Of a stretch of DNA of 64,000 nt, positions 38,110 to 48,940 are shown piece after piece. Under the pieces are notes generated by a model, which was not told the origin of the DNA, searched no databases, and worked only from the letters and a program-made list of their open reading frames with translations. Positions within the stretch are counted from its first letter, which is position 1. Each line of letters starts with the position of its first letter. The position numbers were made by a program, and so were the translations under genes. The stretch is from Enterobacter chuandaensis (GTDB taxonomy: Bacteria; Pseudomonadota; Gammaproteobacteria; Enterobacterales; Enterobacteriaceae). Location: positions 349,040-413,039 of the forward strand of contig NZ_QZCS01000004.1 of NCBI RefSeq assembly GCF_003594915.1. The letters run 5' to 3'.

Positions 38110-38898
38110 ATGGGTTTTCTTTCCGGTAAGCGCATTCTGGTGACTGGCGTTGCCAGCAAACTGTCCATCGCATACGGCATCGCTCAGGCAATGCATCGCG
38201 AAGGCGCTGAGCTGGCGTTCACCTACCAGAACGACAAGCTGAAAGGCCGTGTTGAAGAATTTGCCGCGCAGCTGGGTTCCAGCATTGTTCTGGAATGTGA
38301 CGTTGCACAAGACGAAAGCATTGATGGCATGTTTGCTGAACTGGCAAAAGCATGGCCAAAATTCGACGGTTTCGTTCACTCCATCGGCTTCGCGCCTGGC
38401 GACCAGCTGGACGGCGATTACGTGAACGCGGTTACCCGTGATGGCTTCAAAATCGCGCACGACATCAGCTCCTACAGCTTCGTTGCGATGGCGAAATCTT
38501 GCCGCGCGATGCTGAACCCGGGCGCAGCGCTGCTGACCCTGTCCTACCTGGGCGCTGAGCGTGCTATCCCTAACTACAACGTGATGGGCCTGGCAAAAGC
38601 GTCTCTGGAAGCTAACGTACGCTACATGGCGAACGCAATGGGCCCAGAAGGCGTGCGCGTTAACGCCATCTCTGCGGGTCCTATCCGCACTCTGGCGGCG
38701 TCCGGCATCAAAGATTTCCGTAAAATGCTGGCACACTGCGAAGCGGTTACCCCGATTCGTCGTACCGTTACCATTGAAGATGTCGGTAACTCTGCAGCAT
38801 TCCTGTGCTCTGACCTTTCCGCAGGTATCTCCGGCGAAGTGGTTCACGTTGACGGCGGCTTCAACATCGCTGCAATGAACGAGCTGGAAATTAAATAA
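38110..38898 (+). CDS. fabI: Enoyl-ACP reductase FabI
   Basis: NADH-dependent reductase that completes each cycle of fatty acid elongation and is the target of triclosan. The 262 residues follow E. coli almost exactly: nucleotide-binding [12 protein letters not shown] near 13, catalytic Tyr156 and Lys163 in [10 protein letters not shown], and the triclosan-contact residues Gly93, Met159 and Phe203 in their sensitive form. The frame opens seven codons upstream at 38089, but the ATG at 38110 has AAGGA eight bases before it and gives the known N-terminus. Single-gene unit with a terminator. Confidence 0.98.
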   Translation: MGFLSGKRILVTGVASKLSIAYGIAQAMHREGAELAFTYQNDKLKGRVEEFAAQLGSSIVLECDVAQDESIDGMFAELAKAWPKFDGFVHSIGFAPGDQLDGDYVNAVTRDGFKIAHDISSYSFVAMAKSCRAMLNPGAALLTLSYLGAERAIPNYNVMGLAKASLEANVRYMANAMGPEGVRVNAISAGPIRTLAASGIKDFRKMLAHCEAVTPIRRTVTIEDVGNSAAFLCSDLSAGISGEVVHVDGGFNIAAMNELEIK

Positions 38899-38904
38899 GC
38901 TGTT

Positions 38905-38933
38905 GCTCTCTTCCCGCACGGGAAGAGAGCTTT
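38905..38933 (+). terminator. fabI terminator
   Basis: GCTCTCTTCCC / GGGAAGAGAGC, an 11-bp perfect stem with a four-base loop, is followed by only three T, six bases after the fabI stop. Confidence 0.75.
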
Positions 38934-39053
38934 CCCCCTCCGCGCCATCCCTTCGTTATTCCGTTCTGCTATTTGTTATCACCTAACAATATTTTTCCCT
39001 TTATCAGCCTTACGCCAGGATATTGATCGCCATTTTGAGATCAAGGAACGCCC

Positions 39054-40040
39054 ATGGAACAACGCCGTTTTTCCGGCAAAGGCCACTGGTATCATGAAAC
39101 CCAGTCAAACCACGCGCAGTCGGATGTGCTGCCCCTGGTGCCCGAAGCCGCTAACGTCGACGATCGTTTTTTGCTCGATTTAGCCCTCCCTGACGAGATT
39201 GTCGGCGCCTGTACCGGCTGGCTTGCCCCTGCCAGAACCTTATGCCACCAGCTGTTCCCGCTCTCACTTCCCCTAAACCGCCTGCGAACACTCAGCGCCT
39301 ATGACCGGTTAAGCACCGCATTGACGGTTGCCCAGGCCTGCGGCATTCAGCGGCTGTGTAACCATTACGCTGCCCTTCTTGCCCCGCTGCCGGGCCCTGA
39401 CTCCTCGCGCGAAAGCAACCGACGGCTGGCACAAATCACCCAGTATGCCCGCCAGCTCGCCAGCTCGCCTGACGTCATTGATGATAAAGCGCGGACCCAG
39501 CTGGATGAGGTGGGGCTGACAACCTATGACATAGTGGCGATCAATCAGATTATCGGCTTCACTGGCTTTCAGGCGCGCGTGGTCGCAGTCTTTCAGGCCC
39601 TGCTCGGCCACCCCGTTCGCTGGCTGCCGGGCCATCATATTCAGCCGCATACCCTGCCAGCGTGCACCGAGGCGTGGGTGGCGCTTCTGCCCGTCGTCGA
39701 GCTTCGCTATGCGAGTGCGCATCAGCTTGAGTCACTTTCCCGCTGGCAGGCAGAACCCGCGCTTGAGGGACTGACGCCGGTGCTGTGCCACGAGCCAACG
39801 CTGCTCGACCTGACGGGAGAGATCCTGCTAAATAGCAGGGTCACGACGCCACACGCCTCTCCGGCGCTTGCGGCAGCAGTCGACTTACTGGCACGTTCAC
39901 CGGACCGCTTCAGCGCCGCACAGTTTACTCCGCTCACGGAAGGCGGACTGACTGCCGTCCAGGCGATAGCCCTGCTCACCCAAAGCGCGTTTGAGGGGTG
40001 GATCAACCGACTGAAAGTCGCGTCTGGCAAAGCGGAATAA
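39054..40040 (+). CDS. yciW: YciW, peroxidase-related CMD-type protein
   Basis: Carboxymuconolactone-decarboxylase/AhpD-related protein of uncertain activity; in E. coli yciW is linked to the cysteine regulon. The 328 residues start MEQRRFSGKGHWYHETQS, closely matching E. coli YciW, and contain the TYDIVAINQIIGFTGFQARVV helix of the CMD fold near 160 to 185. It lacks the CxxC pair of AhpD peroxidases, so the peroxidase label is doubtful. The protein is somewhat shorter than the K-12 annotation. AAGGA lies seven bases before the ATG; rnb follows 88 bases later. Confidence 0.88.
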   Translation: MEQRRFSGKGHWYHETQSNHAQSDVLPLVPEAANVDDRFLLDLALPDEIVGACTGWLAPARTLCHQLFPLSLPLNRLRTLSAYDRLSTALTVAQACGIQRLCNHYAALLAPLPGPDSSRESNRRLAQITQYARQLASSPDVIDDKARTQLDEVGLTTYDIVAINQIIGFTGFQARVVAVFQALLGHPVRWLPGHHIQPHTLPACTEAWVALLPVVELRYASAHQLESLSRWQAEPALEGLTPVLCHEPTLLDLTGEILLNSRVTTPHASPALAAAVDLLARSPDRFSAAQFTPLTEGGLTAVQAIALLTQSAFEGWINRLKVASGKAE

Positions 40041-40128
40041 CCCTACTCATACCCTAAAGACCGCTTGCTGTAGCAGTGAGAATCGCGTAAAACTGTCAGC
40101 CGCTCAATGGCTACGAAAATAGAACATT

Positions 40129-42063
40129 ATGTTTCAGGACAACCCGCTGCTAGCGCAGCTTAAACAGCAACTGCATTCCCAGACGCCGCGTGCAGAAGGG
40201 GTCGTAAAAGCCACGGAAAAGGGCTTTGGCTTCCTTGAAGTTGACGCGCAGAAAAGCTACTTCATTCCGCCACCGCAGATGAAGAAAGTCATGCATGGCG
40301 ATCGCGTCATGGCCGTCATTCATACCGAGAAGGAGCGTGAGTCCGCCGAGCCGGAAGAACTGATCGAACCGTTCCTGACCCGCTTTGTGGGCAAGGTACA
40401 GAGAAAAGACGATCGCCTTTCTGTCGTGCCGGATCACCCTCTGCTGAAAGATGCCATTCCCTGCCGGGCCGCACGCGGCGTTGAGCATGATTTTAAAGAC
40501 GGTGACTGGGCCGTGGCCGAAATGCGCCGTCACCCTCTGAAAGGCGACCGCGGATTTTACGCGGAACTGACCCAGTTTATCACCTTCGGTGATGACCATT
40601 TCGTTCCGTGGTGGGTTACGCTTGCGCGCCACAATCTTGAAAAAGAAGCGCCAGACGGCGTGGCAACCGAGATGCAGGACGAAGGTCTGACGCGTCGCGA
40701 TCTTACCGCGCTGGAATTTGTCACCATCGACAGCGCCAGCACCGAAGATATGGACGATGCGCTCTACGCTGAAGAGAGCGACGACGGCAAACTGCATTTA
40801 ACCGTCGCCATCGCCGACCCTACGGCCTGGATTGTGGAAGGCAGCAAGCTGGACGATATGGCCAAAGTGCGTTCGTTCACTAACTACCTGCCGGGCTTTA
40901 ACATCCCGATGCTGCCGCGCGAACTGTCTGACGATCTCTGCTCGCTTCGCCCAAATGAAGTGCGCCCGGTTCTCGCCTGCCGCATGACCATTGCCGCAGA
41001 TGGCACGATTGAAGACGATATCGAATTCTTTGCTGCCACCATTGAATCAAAAGCCAAGCTGGCATATGACAATGTCTCCGACTGGCTGGAGAACACGGGT
41101 AGCTGGAAACCTGAATCCGACGCCGTTGCGTCACAGATTCGCCTGCTGCACCGTATCTGCCTGAACCGCAGCGAATGGCGTAAAACCCACGCGCTGGTCT
41201 TCAAGGATCGCCCGGATTATCGCTTTGTTCTGGGCGAAAAAGGTGAAGTGCTGGATATCGTGGCCGAGCCGCGACGCATTGCTAACCGCATCGTCGAAGA
41301 AGCGATGATTTCCGCCAACATTTGTGCCGCGCGCGTGCTGCGCGACAGGCTGGGCTTTGGTATTTACAACGTTCACACCGGATTCGACCCGGCCAATACC
41401 GAAGCGCTGGCCGCCCTGCTGAAAAATCACGATGTGCATGTTGATCCGGAAGAAGTGCTGACGCTGCCGGGCTTCTGCAAGCTGCGCCGCGAACTGGACG
41501 CGCAGCCGTCCGGTTTCCTGGACAGCCGCATTCGCCGGTTCCAGTCCTTCGCGGAGATCAGCACCGAGCCAGGCCCGCACTTCGGCCTCGGCCTGGAAGC
41601 CTACGCCACGTGGACATCCCCTATCCGTAAGTATGGTGATATGGTTAACCATCGGTTGCTGAAAGCGATCATCAAAGGCGAAACCATTGCACGTCCTCAG
41701 GACGACACGACCATTCAGATGGCCGAGCGTCGCCGCCTGAACCGCATGGCAGAGCGTGACGTGGGTGACTGGCTGTACGCGCGTTTCCTTAAGGATAAAG
41801 CCGGTACCGATACCCGCTTCGCGGCGGAGATCATTGATATCAGCCGCGGGGGGATGCGCGTCCGTCTGGTGGATAACGGTGCTGTCGCCTTTATTCCTGC
41901 CCCATTCCTGCACGCCGTTCGCGATGAACTGGTCTGTAGTCAGGAAAATGGCACCGTGCAAATTAAAGGTGAAACAGTGTACAAGGTCACGGACGTGATC
42001 GACGTAACTATCGCTGAAGTTCGTATGGAAACCCGCAGTATTATCGCGCGCCCTGTTGCCTGA
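40129..42063 (+). CDS. rnb: Exoribonuclease II
   Basis: Processive 3'-to-5' hydrolytic exoribonuclease acting on single-stranded mRNA. At 644 residues it has E. coli length and layout: two cold-shock domains (1-170), the RNB catalytic domain with the acidic cluster [13 protein letters not shown] near 200-212, the arginine-rich [18 protein letters not shown] near 540, and a C-terminal S1 domain (about 560-644). An 88-base gap after yciW carries its promoter region. Confidence 0.98.
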   Translation: MFQDNPLLAQLKQQLHSQTPRAEGVVKATEKGFGFLEVDAQKSYFIPPPQMKKVMHGDRVMAVIHTEKERESAEPEELIEPFLTRFVGKVQRKDDRLSVVPDHPLLKDAIPCRAARGVEHDFKDGDWAVAEMRRHPLKGDRGFYAELTQFITFGDDHFVPWWVTLARHNLEKEAPDGVATEMQDEGLTRRDLTALEFVTIDSASTEDMDDALYAEESDDGKLHLTVAIADPTAWIVEGSKLDDMAKVRSFTNYLPGFNIPMLPRELSDDLCSLRPNEVRPVLACRMTIAADGTIEDDIEFFAATIESKAKLAYDNVSDWLENTGSWKPESDAVASQIRLLHRICLNRSEWRKTHALVFKDRPDYRFVLGEKGEVLDIVAEPRRIANRIVEEAMISANICAARVLRDRLGFGIYNVHTGFDPANTEALAALLKNHDVHVDPEEVLTLPGFCKLRRELDAQPSGFLDSRIRRFQSFAEISTEPGPHFGLGLEAYATWTSPIRKYGDMVNHRLLKAIIKGETIARPQDDTTIQMAERRRLNRMAERDVGDWLYARFLKDKAGTDTRFAAEIIDISRGGMRVRLVDNGAVAFIPAPFLHAVRDELVCSQENGTVQIKGETVYKVTDVIDVTIAEVRMETRSIIARPVA

Positions 42064-42072
42064 TAACCTGCT

Positions 42073-42120
42073 AAATTGTTGGCCGTTTCTTCTCGGAATG
42101 GCCGACAATTTTTCTTTTTT
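42073..42120 (+). terminator. rnb terminator
   Basis: AAATTGTTGGCC pairs with GGCCGACAATTT (one G-T pair) across a loop of about 15 bases, followed by TTTCTTTTTT, ten bases after the rnb stop. Confidence 0.85.
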
Positions 42121-42386
42121 CTCTCCTCCGTAAATTCATCATTTTTTCTTACTATTTCCTGCCTCCGCCCGCCCAAAATTGCCATAATTATCTACAGTAA
42201 AAGAGTGCCGTCATATTCGGTTACGTGAATTTATATACGCTGTGTATTCTTTTTTACCTGACTCGTTTTATGATAATAAAACAGGGAAAAACAATAAGTT
42301 CACTTCGGTTTTGCCGCTGTTTTACAACGGAAAAGTCGACTGCAAATGAATAATTTGTGCGCTAATGAATAGCGGCGGGAGAAATC
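42121..42386. other. AT-rich intergenic region upstream of pdeR
   Basis: No gene is seen between the rnb terminator and pdeR. The stretch is AT-rich and should hold the pdeR promoter; no element is clear enough to mark. AGCGGCGGGAGAAATC gives a good ribosome site before the ATG at 42387. Confidence 0.5.
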
Positions 42387-44378
42387 ATGATTGACGACCT
42401 GGAGCAGAATTTGCTGTTTCGTTACATGGGTACTCACAGCCCGTGGTGGCGATTGTCCGCTGACAGCAACACTCTGCATCTTGCCGCCAGCGAAAATGCC
42501 GATGTTACTCAGGTCGTGACGCTGGATGATGAACAGGCTCTCCTGATTCGTCAGCTCACGGTGATCACCTCCAGCATTTCTCTGAACCTTTCCCTTTACG
42601 GCGAAGAGGTTCCCGTCCATCTTGTCGGGCGCAAAATTACCCGTAATGAATGGGCCGGTACGGCTTCCGCCTGGAACGATACACCCTCCGTGGCACGCGA
42701 CCTGGCGCAGGGGCTTTCTTTCGCGGAACAGGTTGTTTCTGAAGCGAACTCCGTCATCGTTATTCTCGACCAACACGGTAATATCCAGCGTTTTAACCGC
42801 CTGAGCGAAGAGTACACCGGCCTGAAAGAACACGAAGTCATCGGCCAGAACGTGTTTAAACTCTTCATGAGCCGCAGCGAAGCGGCTGCCTCGAAGCGTA
42901 ACATCGCGGGTTTCTTTCGCAACGGCAGCTCTTATGAAGTTGAACGCTGGGTGAAAACGCGCAAAGGACAACGATTGTTTCTGTTCAGAAACAAATTTGT
43001 GCACAGCGGCAGCGGTAAAAATGAAATTTTTCTTATCTGTTCCGGGACCGACATTACGGAGGAACGCCGGGCGCAGGAGCGTCTGCGCGTGCTGGCCAAC
43101 ACCGATACCATCACCGGCTTGCCAAACCGCAATGCCATCCACGAACTGATTTCTGACGCCATCCGTAGCCGCGGCGAAACGCAGATTGGCGTGGTGTATC
43201 TCGACCTGGATAACTTTAAAAAGGTCAACGATGCCTACGGGCATATGTTTGGCGATCAGCTGCTCCAGGCGGTTGCGCTCGCCATTCTGAGCTGTCTTGA
43301 TGAAGGACAGGTGCTGGCGCGGCTCGGCGGCGATGAGTTTATCGTGATGGCCACCAATACCTCTCAGGGTTCGCTGGAAGCGATGGCGTCGCGCATTCTG
43401 ACCCGCCTGCGCCAGCCGTTCAGAATCGGTCTGATCGAGGTTTACACTGGTTGCTCCCTGGGGATCGCCCTCGCACCGCAGCACGGGAACGATCGGGAAA
43501 GTGTAATTCGCAATGCCGACACTGCCATGTACACTGCCAAGGAAAACGGTCGGGGTAAATTCTGCGTCTTTTCCCCAGAAATGAACCAGCGCGTATTTGA
43601 GTATCTGTGGCTGGACACCAACCTGCGTAAAGCGCTGGATAACGATCAGCTCCTGATCCACTACCAGCCCAAGATGACCTGGCGCGGAGAAGTGAGAAGT
43701 CTTGAAGCGCTGGTTCGCTGGCAGTCGCCCGAGCGCGGCCTGATCCCGCCGCTGGAATTCATCTCCTACGCCGAGGAGTCGGGGCTGATTGTGCCGCTGG
43801 GCCGCTGGGTCATGCTGGATGTGGTTCGCCAGGTGGCGAAATGGCGTGACAAGGGGATTAACCTGCGGGTGGCCGTGAACGTTTCTGCACGTCAGCTGGC
43901 CGACCAGACCATATTCAGTGACTTAAAGCAGGTGCTGAAGGATCTGCGTTTTGAGTACTGCCCTATCGACGTAGAGTTAACCGAAAGCTGTCTTATTGAA
44001 AACGAAGAGCTGGCGCTCTCCGTGATCCAGCAATTCAGCCGCCTCGGGGCACAAATTCATCTGGATGATTTTGGTACCGGCTATTCTTCCCTTTCCCAGC
44101 TGGCGCGTTTTCCAATCGACGCCATTAAACTCGATCAATCCTTTGTCAGGGATATCCACAAGCAGCCGATCTCACAGTCTCTGGTACGCGCCATTGTCGC
44201 AGTAGCCCAGGCGTTAAACCTGCAGGTGATCGCCGAAGGGGTGGAGAACGCAAAAGAAGACGCCTTTCTGACCAAGAACGGCGTCAACGAACGGCAGGGT
44301 TTTCTTTTTGCTAAGCCGATGCCCGCTGCCGCATTCGAGCGGTGGCTAAAACGATATCAAGCGCGACAACAGCGTTGA
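42387..44378 (+). CDS. pdeR: Cyclic-di-GMP phosphodiesterase PdeR (YciR/Gmr)
   Basis: Breaks down c-di-GMP; in E. coli it acts as trigger enzyme with DgcM and MlrA to control curli through CsgD. The 663 residues have an N-terminal region, a PAS domain (about 110-230), a GGDEF domain with intact RLGGDEF near 310, and an EAL domain (about 405-660) with EALVRW near 438, the DDFGTGYSS loop near 555 and IAEGVE near 615. Both catalytic motifs look intact. It lies between rnb and yciZ as in E. coli. Confidence 0.97.
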   Translation: MIDDLEQNLLFRYMGTHSPWWRLSADSNTLHLAASENADVTQVVTLDDEQALLIRQLTVITSSISLNLSLYGEEVPVHLVGRKITRNEWAGTASAWNDTPSVARDLAQGLSFAEQVVSEANSVIVILDQHGNIQRFNRLSEEYTGLKEHEVIGQNVFKLFMSRSEAAASKRNIAGFFRNGSSYEVERWVKTRKGQRLFLFRNKFVHSGSGKNEIFLICSGTDITEERRAQERLRVLANTDTITGLPNRNAIHELISDAIRSRGETQIGVVYLDLDNFKKVNDAYGHMFGDQLLQAVALAILSCLDEGQVLARLGGDEFIVMATNTSQGSLEAMASRILTRLRQPFRIGLIEVYTGCSLGIALAPQHGNDRESVIRNADTAMYTAKENGRGKFCVFSPEMNQRVFEYLWLDTNLRKALDNDQLLIHYQPKMTWRGEVRSLEALVRWQSPERGLIPPLEFISYAEESGLIVPLGRWVMLDVVRQVAKWRDKGINLRVAVNVSARQLADQTIFSDLKQVLKDLRFEYCPIDVELTESCLIENEELALSVIQQFSRLGAQIHLDDFGTGYSSLSQLARFPIDAIKLDQSFVRDIHKQPISQSLVRAIVAVAQALNLQVIAEGVENAKEDAFLTKNGVNERQGFLFAKPMPAAAFERWLKRYQARQQR

Positions 44379-44495
44379 GCCATACAGAGGTTCATTTTCG
44401 TTTATGTAATTTCGTTAGGGCGTTTTTTCCCTTCTCTTTTGAACCTATTTTCTGCATCATTGAAAATATTCACTTTTCGCTCATGGGGAGAGATT

Positions 44496-44678
44496 ATGTC
44501 TACTATTGATCCACAAGCTGTAGCACAACGTATTGATACCGTGCTGGATATCCTGGTGGCGGGTGATTATCACTCTGCGATCCGTAATCTCGAGATCCTG
44601 AAGTCTGAACTTCTTGCTCAGAATGGAGCCGACAATGCTCCTGAAAACAGACAGCCAAAAGCGCCGTGGGAAGTGTAA
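44496..44678 (+). CDS. yciZ: Small protein YciZ (UPF0509)
   Basis: 60-residue protein of unknown function, [19 protein letters not shown] followed by the highly conserved [20 protein letters not shown] and a tail ending PKAPWEV, as in E. coli YciZ. Likely a pair of helices. The frame extends 19 codons upstream, but the ATG at 44496 has GGGAG five bases before it and fits the family. It is 43 bases ahead of yciT. Confidence 0.92.
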   Translation: MSTIDPQAVAQRIDTVLDILVAGDYHSAIRNLEILKSELLAQNGADNAPENRQPKAPWEV

Positions 44679-44721
44679 TCCCGCCCTTTCCGACCTCATT
44701 TCGCTTCACTAATTGGATGCT

Positions 44722-45474
44722 ATGAATTCCCGACAACAACTCATTTTGCAGATGGTCATCGATCAGGGACGCGTAAGCGTTGTTGATCTTGCGAAAACCA
44801 CCGGCGTTTCGGAAGTAACAATCCGTCAGGATCTCAACCTGCTGGAAAAACAGAGCTACCTGCGACGTGCGCATGGCTACGCCGTGCCGCTGGATAGCGA
44901 GGACGTTGAGACGCGCATGATGAACAACTATGCGCTCAAACGTGAACTGGCAGAATTCGCCGCGTCGCTGGTAAACAATGGTGAGACGGTCTTTATTGAA
45001 AACGGCAGCTGCAACGCGCTTCTGGCGCGCACGCTTGCTGACCAAAAAGACATTACCATCATCACCGTCAGCAGCTATATCGCCCATTTGCTCAAAGAGA
45101 CGCGCTGTGAGGTCATTTTGCTTGGTGGCATTTACCAGAAAAAAAGCGAAAGCATGGTCGGCCCGCTGACCCGGCAGTATGTCCAGCAGGTCCATTTCAG
45201 TAAGGCCTTCATCGGTATCGACGGCTGGCAGCCGGAGACAGGCTTCACCGGCCGGGACATGATGCGCTCCGACGTGGTTAACGCCGTGCTGGAGAAAGAG
45301 TGTGAAGCCATTGTGCTCACTGACAGCTCAAAGTTTGGCGCCGTCCACCCTTACACCATGGGTCCAGTCTCTCGCTTTAGCCGCGTAATTACCGATGAAA
45401 GATTGAGTGACGCGCACCGTAATAAACTGGAAGAAGACGGTTTAATCGTCGATATTATTAACACGGCCTCCTGA
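44722..45474 (+). CDS. yciT: DeoR-family regulator YciT
   Basis: DNA-binding regulator implicated in osmotic-stress response in E. coli; its ligand is not known. The 250 residues have a DeoR helix-turn-helix at the N-terminus ([20 protein letters not shown] near 17-36) and a sugar-phosphate-binding DeoRC domain with [28 protein letters not shown] and [14 protein letters not shown]. An in-frame TTG lies three codons earlier; the ATG at 44722 matches the E. coli MNSRQQ start. The osmotic-stress gene osmB is next. Confidence 0.95.
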   Translation: MNSRQQLILQMVIDQGRVSVVDLAKTTGVSEVTIRQDLNLLEKQSYLRRAHGYAVPLDSEDVETRMMNNYALKRELAEFAASLVNNGETVFIENGSCNALLARTLADQKDITIITVSSYIAHLLKETRCEVILLGGIYQKKSESMVGPLTRQYVQQVHFSKAFIGIDGWQPETGFTGRDMMRSDVVNAVLEKECEAIVLTDSSKFGAVHPYTMGPVSRFSRVITDERLSDAHRNKLEEDGLIVDIINTAS

Positions 45475-45683
45475 ATCATCTTCGCGCCCGTATTTCGGGC
45501 GCACGTTTCGCCCTTCGTCTGAGATGATTCCTATCCCTCCTTTAAGAGTTTTTACCTGTTTAACCTGCCCTAAAGTCGTAAAATTAATGTTAGCGATATA
45601 ACAGGAAGTGACTATCACCTGCGTGATTACGTAACGCCTGCGCGACAAGCTTTCACGGAAAAAGAATTAGGTATTCATTTTGG

Positions 45684-45693
45684 CTATACTTAA
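45684..45693 (+). promoter_or_regulatory. Likely sigma-S -10 element of osmB
   Basis: CTATACTTAA, 44 bases before the osmB ATG, matches the CTATACT -10 pattern favoured by the stationary-phase sigma factor, which is known to drive osmB in E. coli. The rest of 45475-45683 holds a 7-bp GC hairpin after yciT (45484-45502) and no gene. Confidence 0.6.
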
Positions 45694-45736
45694 CGTGTAC
45701 ATCTTTCCGTGAATCGATAATTCAGGAGAAAGTATT

Positions 45737-45955
45737 ATGACCTTAACCAGCAAAAAATTAGCCGCCGCTGTTCTGGCAATCACTGTAGCAATGTCCCTGA
45801 GCGCGTGCTCTAACTGGTCTAAACGTGACCGTAACACCGCTATCGGTGCCGGTGCCGGTGCGCTCGGTGGTGCAGTATTAACAGATGGTAGTACGCTGGG
45901 TACATTAGGTGGCGCTGCTGTCGGTGGTATTATCGGTCACCAGGTTGGCAAATAA
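45737..45955 (+). CDS. osmB: Osmotically induced lipoprotein OsmB
   Basis: Small outer-membrane lipoprotein induced by osmotic stress and in stationary phase. The 72 residues have a lipoprotein signal with lipobox SLSA-C (Cys24) and a glycine-rich 'glycine zipper' (AIGAGAGALGGAVL and GTLGGAAVGGIIGHQVG) that inserts in membranes. Same length as E. coli OsmB. CAGGAGAA precedes the ATG, and a strong terminator follows. Confidence 0.97.
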   Translation: MTLTSKKLAAAVLAITVAMSLSACSNWSKRDRNTAIGAGAGALGGAVLTDGSTLGTLGGAAVGGIIGHQVGK

Positions 45956-46027
45956 TTATTCTATAGCCTTCCCGGATATTGCGCATTTGAACGCATTTCA
46001 GGTCTGACTTACGCACGTATATAACAC

Positions 46028-46060
46028 GAGCCACGGCATTTGCCGTGGCTCATTTATTTT
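46028..46060 (+). terminator. osmB terminator
   Basis: GAGCCACGGC / GCCGTGGCTC, a 10-bp perfect stem with a four-base loop, then ATTTATTTT. It ends at the convergent yciH stop. Confidence 0.87.
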
Positions 46061-46385
46061 AACCGCCCGCCAGTTTAACTTTCATGCCTTTGGCTTCGAG
46101 CAGCGATTTAATTAAATCGCGTTTATCACCCTGAATCTCAATAATGCCGTCCTTCACGGCACCACCGCAGCCACATTTCTTTTTCAGTTCCGCTGCGAGC
46201 TTGTTCAGCTCTGCATCATCCAGATCAATCCCGGAGATAAGGCAAACCCCTTTTCCTTTTCGCCCACTGGTTTGACGCTGGATACGAACAATGCCGTCAC
46301 CTTTCGGACGTTCCGCTTTCATTTTCGGCTCGTCTATGCGCCCGCTCTCCGTTGAGTAGACCAGACGACTATTGGAATCAGTCAT
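46059..46385 (-). CDS. yciH: SUI1-family protein YciH
   Basis: Bacterial relative of eukaryotic initiation factor eIF1, thought to influence initiation fidelity or act as a stress inhibitor of translation. The 108 residues contain the SUI1 domain in the C-terminal two thirds (VRIQRQTSGRKGKG, then LKKKCGCGGAVKDG and EIQGDKRDLIKSLLEAKG). Start and pyrF stop share one base (TAATG), so translation is probably coupled to pyrF. Confidence 0.96.
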   Translation of the reverse strand: MTDSNSRLVYSTESGRIDEPKMKAERPKGDGIVRIQRQTSGRKGKGVCLISGIDLDDAELNKLAAELKKKCGCGGAVKDGIIEIQGDKRDLIKSLLEAKGMKVKLAGG

Positions 46386-47122
46386 TACGCCCCCTTTTTC
46401 AATGATGCGTTGATAGCCTTAAGCGTTTCTGCCGGGTTTGCTGACTGTGTCACCGGCCGCCCGATTACCATGTAATCGACGCCCGCAGCCAGGGCCTGCT
46501 CAGGCGTCATAATGCGGCGCTGATCGCCCACGTCGCTGCCAGCAGGACGAATGCCTGGCGTGACCAGTTTAAAATCTTTGCCCAGTTCTGTTTTAAAGCG
46601 TACCGCTTCCTGCGCGGAGCAGACGACGCCATCGAGACCGCAATTCTGCGTCAGACGCGCGAGACGTTCAGCATGATCGGCAGGTGACAACGTCACGCCA
46701 AGATCGCGTAAATCGCTTTCGTCCATACTGGTCAGTACAGTGACCGCAATCAGTAATGGGGCATCATTGCCGAACGGCAAGAGCGCTTCACGCGCTGCGG
46801 TCATCATTCTCGCCCCACCTGAGGCATGGACATTGACCATCCACACTCCCAGATCTGCGGCGGCGGCTACGGCGTGCGCCGTGGTGTTCGGGATATCATG
46901 GAATTTGAGATCGAGGAAAACATCGAAACCGCGCTGCTGCAGATCGCGGACGATTTGCGGCCCAAACAGCGTGAACATCTCTTTTCCAACTTTCAGACGG
47001 CAATCGCGAGGATCGATACCGTCAACAAAGGCCAGTGCTGCGTCACGCTTATTGTAATCAAGCGCAACAACAACAGGAGAATCCGTAATAACGCGGGAAG
47101 TGGAGGATGTAACAGACGTCAT
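46385..47122 (-). CDS. pyrF: Orotidine 5'-phosphate decarboxylase
   Basis: Last step of UMP synthesis. The 245 residues contain the catalytic lysine/aspartate network in [12 protein letters not shown] near 60-72, the phosphate-binding [18 protein letters not shown] near 190-205 and [11 protein letters not shown] near 220. The frame opens 31 codons earlier, but the ATG at 47122 gives exactly the E. coli length and start ([11 protein letters not shown]). The gap to lapB holds its promoter. Confidence 0.98.
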   Translation of the reverse strand: MTSVTSSTSRVITDSPVVVALDYNKRDAALAFVDGIDPRDCRLKVGKEMFTLFGPQIVRDLQQRGFDVFLDLKFHDIPNTTAHAVAAAADLGVWMVNVHASGGARMMTAAREALLPFGNDAPLLIAVTVLTSMDESDLRDLGVTLSPADHAERLARLTQNCGLDGVVCSAQEAVRFKTELGKDFKLVTPGIRPAGSDVGDQRRIMTPEQALAAGVDYMVIGRPVTQSANPAETLKAINASLKKGA

Positions 47123-47307
47123 GACCAGCCCTTTTCGTCTATGGGCGCGCAGCGGCGCGGAACAGATAAACGGCCAGCATTCTACCTGCCGCCGCCGCAA
47201 AATGACAGAAGCCATTTACGCCCCTGCCAGGCCAGCAAACCGCACGGTGTCCAAAGAGTGGTAAAACCAATCAGTATGTTGTAACTAAAATGATCTGTTT
47301 TAAAAAA

Positions 47308-48477
47308 TTACTGCCCGTCCAGGCCACGGATTGGCTTGATGGTGGACCATGCCCGGCAGGAAGGACAGTGCCAGTAGAGCGTATAGGCGGTAAAGCCACA
47401 CTTCTGACAGCGGTAACGCGGCTTGCTGCGTACCTGCTCGCCAACCATGTCGCGCAGCACCATCAGGCTCTCTTTGGCGCGCCCTTCTTCCGCATCATTC
47501 AGGTGGTAATCCATCAGCTTATGGAAAACCCGCATGGTAGGATGACGCTGCAGCTGGCGCGTAATATACACCTGCGCGGTATCGCTCCCCTCATACTGTT
47601 CAACCACGTCTGAAAGCATCAGCTCAGCGGTCGCGCCGGTATTCTCTTCCACACAGCGGCGCAGGAATGCCACCCACTCTTCCTGCTTGCCCAGCTGCTG
47701 GTAGCAGGTTTGCAGCATTTCCAGCGTTTCACTGACCAGCTCTTTATCCTGGTCGATGACCCGCAGCAGGCTTTCAACAGCTTTAGCGTAATCGCCATTC
47801 GCCATGAAGACGCGCCCCATCATGATGGAGATACGTGCGCTATTGCGATCCGCGGCGGCGCCTTTCTTCAGCAACGCCATGGCTTTGTCCATGTCATCGT
47901 TACCCATCTGCTGAAGCGCAAGCTCACAGTAGAAATGGGCGATTTCAACGCGCTGCTTATCTTTACCCAGCTTCACCAGGCGTTCGGCAGTATCAATGGC
48001 TTTCTGCCAGTCGCTGGTGGCCTGATAAATCTGCAGCAGCTGCTGCAACGCGCCGATACGGAAATCCGTTTCATCCACCAGTTGCGTGAACATATCTTCA
48101 GCGCGATCGTACAGCCCCGCCGCCATATAATCCCGCCCCAGCTGTTGTACCGCCAGGAGTCGTTGATCGTAGGTCAGGGAGGCGCTTTCCATCAGGGTCT
48201 GGTGGATACGGATGGCGCGATCTACCTCGCCGCGCGAGCGGAACAGGTTGCCGAGGGTAAGATGGGCTTCGACGGTGCCGGTATCCTCTTTCAGCATATC
48301 GAGGAACAGGTCTACCGCTTTATCCTGCTGATTGCTCAGGAGGAAGTTCACCCCTGCAACGTAGTCACGGGAGAGTCGGTTTGCCTCATCCTGCTTTGTT
48401 TGTTGCGCACTTCTGCGGCCCATATACCAGCCATAGGCAGCGGCTACAGGCAAAAGCAGAAACAACAACTCCAGCAT
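47308..48477 (-). CDS. lapB: LPS assembly protein LapB (YciM)
   Basis: Inner-membrane-anchored TPR protein that adapts LpxC for FtsH degradation and so sets LPS synthesis. The 389 residues have an N-terminal membrane anchor (LELLFLLLPVAAAYGWYMG), a long array of tetratricopeptide repeats (about 35-340; for example VEAHLTLGNLFRSRGEVDRA), and a C-terminal rubredoxin-type metal-binding domain with CQKCGF and CPSC pairs. It starts six bases after lapA, its partner. Confidence 0.97.
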   Translation of the reverse strand: MLELLFLLLPVAAAYGWYMGRRSAQQTKQDEANRLSRDYVAGVNFLLSNQQDKAVDLFLDMLKEDTGTVEAHLTLGNLFRSRGEVDRAIRIHQTLMESASLTYDQRLLAVQQLGRDYMAAGLYDRAEDMFTQLVDETDFRIGALQQLLQIYQATSDWQKAIDTAERLVKLGKDKQRVEIAHFYCELALQQMGNDDMDKAMALLKKGAAADRNSARISIMMGRVFMANGDYAKAVESLLRVIDQDKELVSETLEMLQTCYQQLGKQEEWVAFLRRCVEENTGATAELMLSDVVEQYEGSDTAQVYITRQLQRHPTMRVFHKLMDYHLNDAEEGRAKESLMVLRDMVGEQVRSKPRYRCQKCGFTAYTLYWHCPSCRAWSTIKPIRGLDGQ

Positions 48478-48483
48478 AGTCGA

Positions 48484-48792
48484 TTATTCCTTCACGACCG
48501 GCACACCAGAGCTTTCCGGAATGTCGGACGCAGGCGCAATGTGCTGTTCAAGTCGTTTAATTTTACGTTCAGCGCGCGCAAGAGAAACACGAACTTTCAA
48601 CCAGAAAAGACCACAAACCAGCCAGCCGATGGCAAAGCCCGCAGCAAATAAGACCGCCAGCAGGCTAGAGACCCGATACTCACCCTGCGCCAGCAGATAG
48701 TTAAACGTTACCTGTTGATCGTTTTGTGCACCCAATGTGACTGAAATGACAAAAATCGCCAATACCAGTAAGAAAATGAGTAAATATTTCAC
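48484..48792 (-). CDS. lapA: LPS assembly protein LapA (YciS)
   Basis: Small inner-membrane partner of LapB with two membrane helices (YLLIFLLVLAIFVISVTLG near 3-21 and LLAVLFAAGFAIGWLVCGLF near 45-64) and a coiled cytoplasmic tail (VRVSLARAERKIKRLEQH). The frame opens at 48816, but the GTG at 48792 behind GGGAAG gives 102 residues starting at the KYLLIF segment, as in E. coli. First gene of lapA-lapB. Confidence 0.94.
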   Translation of the reverse strand: MKYLLIFLLVLAIFVISVTLGAQNDQQVTFNYLLAQGEYRVSSLLAVLFAAGFAIGWLVCGLFWLKVRVSLARAERKIKRLEQHIAPASDIPESSGVPVVKE

Positions 48793-48940
48793 ATTACTTC
48801 CCGTTATGTGGTTCAAGCGAATAAAGTGTGTTCAACTCACCGCAATCAGCCTTATAAACTACCATTTTAGCGACGGGCGCGAAACGGAAAAAGTAACGCG
48901 CACGTCATGGATTTATGGGCGAAATGCACAATATCAACCG

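Noticed and set aside
38014..38919. 301-codon minus-strand frame over fabI
   Set aside because: Mirror frame of a highly conserved, codon-biased gene; no protein family resemblance.
45484..45502. GC hairpin after yciT as a terminator
   Set aside because: 7-bp stem without a T-run; too weak to call.
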